From NCBI GenBank assembly GCA_028717025.1, contig JAQUOR010000016.1, positions 1-15,178 on the forward strand: DNA of 15,178 bases, in the 5' to 3' direction. Shown piece after piece: positions 1 through 6,748 of this stretch. The stretch's first letter is position 1, and every line of letters starts with the position of its first letter. The notes under the pieces are model-generated. The model saw only the letters and a program-made list of their open reading frames with translations. It searched no databases and was not told the origin of the DNA. The stretch comes from Candidatus Omnitrophota bacterium. Lineage in GTDB: Bacteria > Omnitrophota > Gorgyraeia > Duberdicusellales > 4484-171. A program made the translations under genes and the position numbers.

Positions 1-735
1 AAGGTAATTGATCTCTGCGGACGCAGGAAAATCTTTTTTTATCAGTTCCTTGGCTTTATCGAACGGATGATTATCAAAAAAAAGAGTCTTAAAGGCTTTT
101 TTTAATGTGGTAATGGTCTCATTCGAAAAGCCCGCTCTGCGTAAGCCTACCAGGTTAAGCCCATGCACCACTGCAGGATGTCCATCGGACATCGAATAGG
201 GTGGAATATCCTGCACTACTTTGGAACAGCCGCCGATGATGGCGTGGCTGCCGATGCGGCAAAATTGATGCACAGCCACCAGGCCGCCAATGACTACTTT
301 ATTTTCTATATCGACGTACCCGGCAAGGGTGGCACAATTGGCAAAAACATTATCATTACCGACCCGGCAATCATGAGCTATATGAGAATACACCATGAAT
401 AAGTTACTATTACCGACAATAGTTTTTGAATTTTCTTCGGTTCCCGGATGCATAGTCACAAACTCACGGATCTGGTTGTTATCGCCGACAAAAAGATAGC
501 TTTTATCGCCTTTGTATTTTAAATCCTGGGGAGTGTTGCCGAGGACCGCGTAGGAATAAATATGGCAGTTCTTCCCTATTTCGGTAAACCCAAGCACCTG
601 GGCAAAAGAATCGATGATACAACCGGAGCCTATTTTTACGTTATCCCCTATAACCGCATAGGGAGCGACAGTCACGTTCTCTCCCAAAACGGCCTTAGGG
701 CTCACCATTGCTTTTGGATCGATTTTAGTAGCCAT
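1..735 (-). CDS. lpxA: LpxA, UDP-N-acetylglucosamine O-acyltransferase (C-terminus beyond window)
   Basis: First enzyme of lipid A synthesis: transfers a 3-hydroxyacyl chain from ACP to the 3-OH of UDP-GlcNAc in the cytoplasm. The frame is open from an ATG at 735 to the window edge, giving 245 residues; E. coli LpxA has 262, so only about 15-20 residues should be missing. Hexapeptide (left-handed beta-helix) repeats fill the N-terminal two thirds. The catalytic histidine is H121 in AHDC (E. coli H125), followed by AVHQF and GGCS; the glycine at 169 matches E. coli G173, the residue that sets acyl length, so a long (about C14) chain is the inference. An in-frame TAA lies 12 nt before the ATG, which fixes the start. 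There is no Shine-Dalgarno sequence and a promoter sits immediately upstream (747-774). It follows lpxC-fabZ after a 173 nt gap. Confidence 0.96.
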   Translation of the reverse strand, partial: MATKIDPKAMVSPKAVLGENVTVAPYAVIGDNVKIGSGCIIDSFAQVLGFTEIGKNCHIYSYAVLGNTPQDLKYKGDKSYLFVGDNNQIREFVTMHPGTEENSKTIVGNSNLFMVYSHIAHDCRVGNDNVFANCATLAGYVDIENKVVIGGLVAVHQFCRIGSHAIIGGCSKVVQDIPPYSMSDGHPAVVHGLNLVGLRRAGFSNETITTLKKAFKTLFFDNHPFDKAKELIKKDFPASAEINYL

Positions 736-746
736 AGTAGTGATTT

Positions 747-774
747 ATTATATCAAAAAATATAGGGCAGGCAA
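747..774 (-). promoter_or_regulatory. Putative sigma70-type promoter of lpxA
   Basis: On the minus strand a perfect TATAAT (747-752) follows TTGCCT (769-774, four of six consensus bases) with a 16 bp spacer. The predicted transcription start is near 740, only about 5 nt before the lpxA ATG at 735. That would make the transcript essentially leaderless, consistent with the absence of a ribosome binding site. The A/T-rich stretch could produce TATAAT by chance, but position and spacing are good. Confidence 0.5.
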
Positions 775-886
775 CGTTTTTGTCATAGCACAACCAAAAA
801 CAATACTTCGAAAGATGCATAACCTGTTTTGCGGGTGACGTGGCGGCGTGGTCCTCCAGAGGAGGCTTCGCACTGGTTTGGTGACA

Positions 887-902
887 GGATACTATGGTAT
901 CC
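887..902 (-). other. Small inverted repeat just after the lpxC-fabZ stop
   Basis: A perfect 6 bp inverted repeat, GGATAC and GTATCC around a 4 nt loop, begins 6 nt after the fabZ stop. It is not followed by a T run in the transcribed direction, so it is not a convincing terminator; it could stabilise the 3' end of the upstream mRNA. A second short hairpin, CCTCC and GGAGG around a 3 nt loop (853-865), lies in the same 173 nt gap. I see no gene in the gap. Confidence 0.35.
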
Positions 903-908
903 GGTAAA

Positions 909-2228
909 TTAAGAAGTAACGAGGGCAAACATCAATTCCGCTTCGGTAACTAGTTTATTGTCGACAAAAGTTTTTGCGTACACAACGCCGGTTTTACTTT
1001 TAATCTTCCCGGCAACAACTTCGATACGCAACTGGTCTCCCGGTACCACGTTATTTCTGAATTTAACTTCGTTGGCGGCCATAAAAAATGCCATTTTCCC
1101 CAGATGTTCTTCGCACGCAAGCATCATTACCCCTCCTACCTGCGCCATCGCTTCGATGATAAGCACTCCGGGCATGACCGGCCGTCCCGGAAAGTGCCCC
1201 TGGAAAAAGTGTTCATTCATGCTGACGTTCTTTATGCCCACTGCGCGCTTGCCTTTATCGAGTTCAATGATCTTATCAACCAGCAGGAACGGATAACGGT
1301 GCGGCAAAATCTTAAGTATCTCTTCGGCGCTTACCTCATTGCCTCCCACGACATACGAGGTACCGGACATAACGCCGCTGGTGGTCAATCTTTCTTTATA
1401 CCGGCGCAACTTCTGGAGCAGTTTCACATTAAGCGAATGACCGCTTCGTATGGCGATAACATAACCCTTAAAAGGTCCGGCGGCATATAAATCGCCGATC
1501 AGATCAAGTACTTTGTGCTTGACGAATTCATCGGGAAGTCTTAATTTATTCTTTAAAATTCCCTCTTTTGAAACAACCAGCGTATTTTCATAGTTTGCGC
1601 CTTTGCCCAGCCCCATATCAAGAAGTGACTGGACTTCCTGCTCAAGGCAAAAGGTCCTGGCTTGGTAAAAATTTTCATCCGGACTTAAATCTCCGTCAAG
1701 AGACAAATCGATAAAACCTGCGCCGATTAAAGGATTGTTATATTTTAACGCATAAGAAATACGCAGTTTGGGATAGGGGAAAATCGCAATGCTCGAGTTA
1801 CCTTCTTCTAAGAACATCGGTTCCCGTATCACCAGATATTGTCTGGGCGCTTCCTGCTCGACGATACCGGCTTCCCGTAATTTATCGAGAAATATTTTCG
1901 AACTGCCGTCAAGCCCGGGAACTTCTTCTCCCCAGATATTTACCTGTAAATTATCTATCTTTAAGAGATGCAGCGCCGCCATAAGATGCTCTATGGTGTG
2001 TATATACACGCCGTTACAACCGATGGAAGTGCGCCGCGGGAACTTTTCCGGATCAAGTACGGAATAAAAATCAGCTTTTATCGCGGGTGAAGAGGGAATG
2101 TCTTTTCTTGTAAAGACTATGCCGGTATTCGCGGAAGCAGGGAGGATCTCCATCTTGGAGCTTTGCCCTGTATGCAACCCCGCACCTTCGAACGATGCTT
2201 TTCCTTTGATCGTGCGCTGTTTATCCAT
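909..2228 (-). CDS. lpxC-fabZ: Bifunctional LpxC deacetylase / FabZ dehydratase fusion
   Basis: A 439-residue fusion. Residues 1 to about 290 are LpxC, the zinc deacetylase acting on the LpxA product (committed step of lipid A synthesis). The ligands are visible: E80-H81 in HTIEHL, H238 and D242 in EFVKHKVLDLIGD, and the general acid/base H264 in SGHSLN. After a short linker (about 290-302) residues 303-439 are FabZ, the 3-hydroxyacyl-ACP dehydratase, with H345 in GHFPGRP and E359 in LIIEAMAQ. Both active sites look intact. The ATG at 2228 has an AAGGA ribosome site and lies 13 nt after the lpxD stop, so the two are cotranscribed. Such fusions are known in Bacteroidota and some other phyla. 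Joining them puts two enzymes that draw on the same hydroxyacyl-ACP pool on one chain. Confidence 0.97.
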   Translation of the reverse strand: MDKQRTIKGKASFEGAGLHTGQSSKMEILPASANTGIVFTRKDIPSSPAIKADFYSVLDPEKFPRRTSIGCNGVYIHTIEHLMAALHLLKIDNLQVNIWGEEVPGLDGSSKIFLDKLREAGIVEQEAPRQYLVIREPMFLEEGNSSIAIFPYPKLRISYALKYNNPLIGAGFIDLSLDGDLSPDENFYQARTFCLEQEVQSLLDMGLGKGANYENTLVVSKEGILKNKLRLPDEFVKHKVLDLIGDLYAAGPFKGYVIAIRSGHSLNVKLLQKLRRYKERLTTSGVMSGTSYVVGGNEVSAEEILKILPHRYPFLLVDKIIELDKGKRAVGIKNVSMNEHFFQGHFPGRPVMPGVLIIEAMAQVGGVMMLACEEHLGKMAFFMAANEVKFRNNVVPGDQLRIEVVAGKIKSKTGVVYAKTFVDNKLVTEAELMFALVTS

Positions 2229-2241
2229 TTTTATTTTTTCC

Positions 2242-3282
2242 TTATTTAGATTTTTTAAGTGCGCCTTCCAACTGCGCTATCTTCTCTTCCAGTTCTTTTA
2301 TCCGCTTATAGAGCTCGGGAAGCTTTTGTACACAGGCATACACTTTCATTGCCTGGTCATGCGGCCGCGCCGGATAACCCGAAACAAAAGTATTGGCCGG
2401 TACCGACTTTGTCACGCCTCCCTGCGCTCCCACTACTGCACCGTCGCCAATATGGATATGACCGACCAGGCCGGCCTGTCCGGCAAGAGTAACGTTTTTG
2501 CCTAATATCGTGCTTCCCGAAACGCCTGCCTGCGCTACGATAATACAGTTTTCTCCTACCACTACGTTGTGCGCGATCTGAACAAGATTATCTATCTTTG
2601 TTCCTTTACCGATAATCGTTTTATCAAAACGGGCACGGTCAATAGTGACATTGGCGCCCAACTCAACATCGTCTTCTATCACCACGGTGCCTATTTGCGG
2701 GATCTTTTCCTGTACCCCTTTCACCAGCGCAAAGCCGAAACCGTCGCTTCCAATAACTGCACCCGAATGGATGATTACCCTATCGCCGATTTCGATCTTT
2801 TCACGGATGGAAACGTGCGGATATATCAGGCATTTTTTGCCAAGCGTAGCGTTACGGCCGATATAACAACCGCCGTAAATAACCGTACCGTCTCCTATAG
2901 ATACGCCGTTTTCAATGATTGCGAACGGCCCTACGGCGACATTCTTTCCAAGTTTGGCTTTTGAGGAGACAAGCGCGTGTTCGCTTATACCCTTGGGGTG
3001 ATTGGCATCCTCCGGCGCAAATATGCCCACTACCTGTGCGAATGCCAGGGAAGGATTTTCCGCGCGTACCAGAGGTTTTGAGGAATCAGTAACTTCTCTA
3101 TGGGTAATCACTGCTGACGCGTGAGTCGTACGCAGCAGAGGCGCATATTTAGGATTAGCTAAAAACGTAATATCGCCTTCCTGCGCCTCTTTTATGCCGC
3201 AAATGCCGGTGATTACCGTATCGGGGTCGCCTATAAGCTCACCGTTGACGAGCGTGCTGATTTCCTTTAGAGTAAGCTTCAT
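2242..3282 (-). CDS. lpxD: LpxD, UDP-3-O-acylglucosamine N-acyltransferase
   Basis: Third acyl step of lipid A synthesis: attaches the N-linked 3-hydroxyacyl chain to the amine exposed by LpxC. The 346-residue protein has the family layout: an N-terminal uridine-binding domain (1 to about 100), a hexapeptide-repeat beta-helix (about 100-305) and a C-terminal helical tail (about 315-346) with heptad-like ELYKRIKELEEKIAQLEG. The catalytic histidine is H238 in QIAHNVVVG. Length matches E. coli (341). The ATG at 3282 has only a weak GGAAA ribosome site. It follows ompH after 66 nt, in which GTCTTG and CGAGAC (3317-3335) can form a 6 bp hairpin, and precedes lpxC-fabZ by 13 nt. The bamA-ompH-lpxD-lpxC/fabZ order is a common outer-membrane biogenesis operon. 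Confidence 0.97.
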   Translation of the reverse strand: MKLTLKEISTLVNGELIGDPDTVITGICGIKEAQEGDITFLANPKYAPLLRTTHASAVITHREVTDSSKPLVRAENPSLAFAQVVGIFAPEDANHPKGISEHALVSSKAKLGKNVAVGPFAIIENGVSIGDGTVIYGGCYIGRNATLGKKCLIYPHVSIREKIEIGDRVIIHSGAVIGSDGFGFALVKGVQEKIPQIGTVVIEDDVELGANVTIDRARFDKTIIGKGTKIDNLVQIAHNVVVGENCIIVAQAGVSGSTILGKNVTLAGQAGLVGHIHIGDGAVVGAQGGVTKSVPANTFVSGYPARPHDQAMKVYACVQKLPELYKRIKELEEKIAQLEGALKKSK

Positions 3283-3348
3283 TACACGTGATTATTTCCA
3301 AAGCTTTCTGAACATCGTCTCGCAGTACCCAAGACACACACGATACGA

Positions 3349-3858
3349 TTACTTTTTGTAATTATCGTTCACCAATTTCATTATATCGGAGGTAACGTCC
3401 ATATTTTTATCCGCCGCATAATGAATAATGTTACCGTTAAGGATCAAATCATAATTATTTTTCTTAGCGTAGTCTTTCACGACATTTTCAATGTCCTGGA
3501 CGATTTCCTTCATTTTCTCGTCCCGCTCTTTCTTTAAATCAATGTACGATTGCCGTCTCACATTTTCAAATTCTCTGGCGGCGGTCATTATTTTATCTTT
3601 TTCTTTCTCTTTGTCCTTGTCTTTAAGCATACTAGCCTTGCTCTGCATCTTATCGATTTCGTCCGCTTTCGCTTTAAGCTCCTTCTCCTTGATGTCTTTT
3701 TTACCTTCAAGCGCCTTATCGTACTCTTTTGTTTTTTCGTACACATCGTATACTTTTAAGAAATCAACATAACCGATCTTCATGTCCTTTGCGAAAGAAG
3801 CAACAGTAAACACATTCACTAAACCGAACATCAGCAATCCGACTAGTACCTTTCTCAT
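3349..3858 (-). CDS. ompH: OmpH/Skp-family periplasmic chaperone
   Basis: 169-residue periplasmic chaperone of the OmpH/Skp family, expected to hold unfolded outer-membrane proteins on the way to the BAM complex. An N-terminal signal peptide (about 1-24, ending in ASFAK) is followed by the typical IGYVDFLKVYD opening, then a highly charged Lys/Glu-rich helical hairpin (about 45-125), and a C-terminal beta segment with DLILNGNIIHYAADK. The ATG at 3858 is chosen over upstream starts because it begins the signal peptide and lies 6 nt after a strong GGAGGAG site (3865-3871). It lies downstream of bamA and upstream of lpxD, the standard position. Sequence divergence in this family is high, so identity rests on layout, length and neighbourhood. 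Confidence 0.92.
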   Translation of the reverse strand: MRKVLVGLLMFGLVNVFTVASFAKDMKIGYVDFLKVYDVYEKTKEYDKALEGKKDIKEKELKAKADEIDKMQSKASMLKDKDKEKEKDKIMTAAREFENVRRQSYIDLKKERDEKMKEIVQDIENVVKDYAKKNNYDLILNGNIIHYAADKNMDVTSDIMKLVNDNYKK

Positions 3859-4098
3859 GATTTTCTCCTCCTTTGATGATCCCCGTTTTGTCACTGTTGA
3901 CCGTTTTCGTATTTCCCTGTCGCGGCGGGTGCGCTGCACTTTATGCGATCCGGAAAATTACGAAAAAAACATATCGAGTGCAAAACGGGGGAAATTATCC
4001 CAAAACACTCGTTAGAATGTCTCACCTAAAATTTTTGATGTGTATTATGGTTTGACGGGCCGCTCCGCTAAGAGTATGCGGACCTGCGACCGTCGCTC
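3859..4098 (-). other. 240 nt bamA-ompH intergenic leader
   Basis: Longer than expected within a cotranscribed pair. On the minus strand it holds short potential hairpins (CCGC/GCGG just after the bamA stop; GTGC/GCAC; GTCA/TGAC flanked by two copies of AAAACGG) and ends in the strong ompH ribosome site. A weak promoter-like pair, TTGCAC and TAATTT 17 bp apart, is present but the -10 matches consensus at only three positions. No ORF with gene-like composition is visible. Confidence 0.35.
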
Positions 4099-6489
4099 CT
4101 AAAATGACCTGCTTACGTTAAAATGGAATTTTCCTTTTTTGGTTTCTTTACCTGCCTCAAGATCAAGGGGCCATCCATAATCAACGCTTACCGGTCCAAC
4201 GGGGGTTTTTACCCGCAACCCCAGACCTACGCTCGACATCAATTCGGTGCTAAACATATCTTCGCTGCGCGCCCAGACATTACCTGTATCGAAAAACGCG
4301 GCAACTTTCAAGAAATCCACCAGCGGATACGTATATTCTATGTTTGCCACAAACATCGCTTCGCCTCCAAGGGGATCGTCGGTCTTTGAGTCAACCGGGC
4401 CGACTTTTCGCTCGCTATAGCCCCTTATGGTATTGGCGCCGCCGGCAAAGAACCGTTCATAAATAGGTATCTTGTTGGTGTCGGAGAATGTATCCGCATA
4501 GCCTGCGCGTAACCGTAATTCCGTTACCGATTTATTGATCATGGGGACATATACGCTGAAACGGGTTGAAAATTTATAAAAATCCCTGTTCCCGCCAAAA
4601 GGACCGCCGGTTAGCTGGAAACTGTTCGGGAAATAAATACCGCTTAAAGTATTAAAAACATTATCGCGCGTATCGAACGTAAGTCCGAATTCTCCGCTGC
4701 CTAACGTAGTTTTACCTTCTTCGTCTTTAAGGTCCTGCGTTGCTTCGTTATCGATGTCCCTGATGCTGACTATATCGAGCCGGTAAGCAGCCTGGGCCTG
4801 GACATAGTCGTTAAATCTGCGCCCTATGCGCAAATCGCCTCCGACAATGTCTTCCTCGTAGCCGTATCCAACACCGGTATCACGCTTGTGCCCTTTCTTG
4901 TACGCGTCAAAACCAAAAAAATACGGCGTATCATAAATATAGGGATTCGTAAAACTAAGCTGATAAAAATCGGTTAAGCTTCCAAGGCTTGCGTACAAGC
5001 TTAAATCCTGCCCTGCACCGGTAAAGGTCTCGAAATTCTTATAATCAAAATTACGCTGGCGCAATTCGATAAATCCCATGAATTCGTTGATCGAGCTGTA
5101 GCCTCCGCCGAAGCTTATATACCCGGTCTTGGCTTCCTTCACTTCGACGATCATATCGACCAGGTCCGGTTTTGAGCCCGGATCGGTACCAAAGCGTATC
5201 TCGTCAAAGTAACCTAAGTTTTCCAGCCGCTCTTTGCTCTTCTTGACTTTTTTACCGTCAAATTTATCCTCAGGGTAAATGCGCAGCTCCCTTCTGATAA
5301 CTTTATCTTTTGTTTTCACGTTGCCTTTGATATCGATACGCTCAACGTAGGCAATCTGGTTTTCGATAATTGTATAAGTAACATCGACCTTCTGCGTTTC
5401 GGGATTCAAATAACTTATGGGGTCTATCTGGGAGAAAATATAGCCTTTGTTCATGTACACTTCTCTGATATTGGAAGAATCCTCGTACACAACCTGATCG
5501 CTGAAGATACTTCCTTCTTTAAGTTTCATGGCTTTCGTAATCTCATCGAGCGTAAGGTCCTTGTAACCCTCGATGATAATTTTACCTATATAATAACGCT
5601 TACCTTCCTCTATGGTGATGACGATAACCGCTCCTTTTTCTTCGAAGCCCGTTTCGGAAGTCACTTTTACGTCGCTAAAACCCTGGGACTTATAAAAATC
5701 TTCGATTCGCTTGATATCATCGCTGAAAACATCTTCTTTAAACGAACCCCAGTTGAACAACCAGTTCCTGCGGGTCTTAATCAGCTTCATGATCCTGCCG
5801 GTGCGAATCGTTTTATTTCCCTTAAGCGTCACCGACTTTACTTTAACGACCATTTTTTCATCGACAGTAAACGTCACTTCCGCTTCATTTTTCTCCTGGT
5901 CGACTTTCAAATCATGGCTCACTGTTGCCTGCGAAAACCCTTTTTTGTTGTACAAGTCTTTTACTTTGCTGGTGGCTTCCTGCAGTTTATAATCATCCAC
6001 AAACGAACCTTGTTTCAATTCAAGGGCTTCTTCGATTTTTTTCGTTCGTATGAAGTGGGCACCGGTAACGGTGATTTTCTTTAAGACCGGCTTCTCTTTC
6101 ATCTTAAACGTTACCACGACTCCTTCGGCGGTTTCATCTTTTTCCGCTTCGACCGTATCAAAAAAACCGGTTGCGTAAAGGTTTTTTATGTCTTCGTTAA
6201 CCACGTCGGCACTATAAGCCTGGCCGGCGCGTATTTTTATTTTTGAGACTACGGTAGCGTCACTGACGATTTTATTGCCTTTGACGGCGATGCGGGCAAC
6301 TGCGTTGGCGCCGGCGACGGGAACAATTTGGGTGTTTTCATCCGTCGTAGATACCGTGGAAGTTTCGACAGCAGGCGTAACGGCGGTATCGTCCTGCGCG
6401 TACGAAAAAAACATGCATGAGAAAAATGCACCGAAGAAGAAGACAAAAAATCTTTTATACATAGTGCGTATTATAAATCTTTTAACCAT
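4099..6489 (-). CDS. bamA: BamA, outer-membrane protein assembly factor
   Basis: 796-residue central subunit of the BAM machine, which folds beta-barrel proteins into the outer membrane. A signal peptide with a very Phe-rich core (about 1-31, ending SYA) and a Ser/Thr/Val-rich linker (about 32-63) precede five POTRA domains at about 64-133, 134-213, 214-298, 299-379 and 380-453, then a 16-strand-type barrel (454-796). The lid-loop motif reads IRGY (688-691), equivalent to VRGF in E. coli, and the chain ends in phenylalanine, as outer-membrane barrels usually do. The ATG at 6489 is chosen: AAGGAGG (6500-6506) lies 10 nt upstream, whereas a TTG at 6498 would be too close to it. It has its own promoter and a long structured leader carrying an element shared with ssb. 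Confidence 0.97.
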   Translation of the reverse strand: MVKRFIIRTMYKRFFVFFFGAFFSCMFFSYAQDDTAVTPAVETSTVSTTDENTQIVPVAGANAVARIAVKGNKIVSDATVVSKIKIRAGQAYSADVVNEDIKNLYATGFFDTVEAEKDETAEGVVVTFKMKEKPVLKKITVTGAHFIRTKKIEEALELKQGSFVDDYKLQEATSKVKDLYNKKGFSQATVSHDLKVDQEKNEAEVTFTVDEKMVVKVKSVTLKGNKTIRTGRIMKLIKTRRNWLFNWGSFKEDVFSDDIKRIEDFYKSQGFSDVKVTSETGFEEKGAVIVITIEEGKRYYIGKIIIEGYKDLTLDEITKAMKLKEGSIFSDQVVYEDSSNIREVYMNKGYIFSQIDPISYLNPETQKVDVTYTIIENQIAYVERIDIKGNVKTKDKVIRRELRIYPEDKFDGKKVKKSKERLENLGYFDEIRFGTDPGSKPDLVDMIVEVKEAKTGYISFGGGYSSINEFMGFIELRQRNFDYKNFETFTGAGQDLSLYASLGSLTDFYQLSFTNPYIYDTPYFFGFDAYKKGHKRDTGVGYGYEEDIVGGDLRIGRRFNDYVQAQAAYRLDIVSIRDIDNEATQDLKDEEGKTTLGSGEFGLTFDTRDNVFNTLSGIYFPNSFQLTGGPFGGNRDFYKFSTRFSVYVPMINKSVTELRLRAGYADTFSDTNKIPIYERFFAGGANTIRGYSERKVGPVDSKTDDPLGGEAMFVANIEYTYPLVDFLKVAAFFDTGNVWARSEDMFSTELMSSVGLGLRVKTPVGPVSVDYGWPLDLEAGKETKKGKFHFNVSRSF

Positions 6490-6499
6490 CAAAGTCAAT

Positions 6500-6606
6500 C
6501 CTCCTTAATGAGTCCCGCGTTTTAGAGCGGGACGAATTACTTCCGAGGCGCTTCGGTTTAAATTATTTTCTTGGTAATTTAAACCGACATGAAGGCGCCC
6601 GGAAGT
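6500..6606 (-). promoter_or_regulatory. Two-hairpin leader element ending at the bamA ribosome site
   Basis: Transcribed order: hairpin 1, hairpin 2, Shine-Dalgarno. Hairpin 1 pairs 600-606 with 539-545 (ACTTCCG/CGGAAGT), then GCGCC-type 5 bp (595-599 with 547-551) after a single bulged base at 6546, then an A/T-rich 11 bp top (575-585 with 555-565) (all offsets from 6000). Hairpin 2 pairs GTCCCGC (527-533) with GCGGGAC (512-518), a symmetric 2+2 internal loop, then four bp (536-539 with 506-509). The last stem bases run into AAGGAGG (6500-6506). Hairpin 2 places a stable stem directly against the ribosome site. A matching element precedes ssb and its second half precedes rplI. Function is inferred; a dispersed repeat is the alternative. 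Confidence 0.65.
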
Positions 6607-6686
6607 TGACTGCCTTCTCTAATTAACCCTTAAATATCCGACGGTCACGGCGGAAAAATTCATCCCGCAATATTTCTTCGCTTGAC

Positions 6687-6715
6687 ATTATATTTCGATT
6701 GTCGGGTCGTGACAA
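6687..6715 (-). promoter_or_regulatory. Strong sigma70-type promoter of the bamA operon
   Basis: Minus-strand TTGTCA (6710-6715, five of six consensus bases) and a perfect TATAAT (6687-6692) are separated by the ideal 17 bp. The predicted start is near 6680, giving a leader of about 190 nt before bamA. An inverted repeat, TTGTC and GACAA with a 7 bp gap (6699-6715), overlaps the -35 box and could be an operator. The promoter lies 34 nt beyond the dnaB stop, so the outer-membrane operon starts here even if some readthrough from dnaB occurs. Confidence 0.7.
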
Positions 6716-6748
6716 GGGATGATCGCGCGGATTGGACATGAAAACGTT

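Noticed and set aside
725..928. 67-residue minus-strand frame between lpxC-fabZ and lpxA
   Set aside because: It overlaps both neighbours in other frames, has no ribosome site, and its composition (many Cys, His, Pro) does not look like the genes around it.
6682..6710. Plus-strand TTGACA as a divergent promoter
   Set aside because: No -10 hexamer at 16-18 bp, and no plus-strand gene follows.
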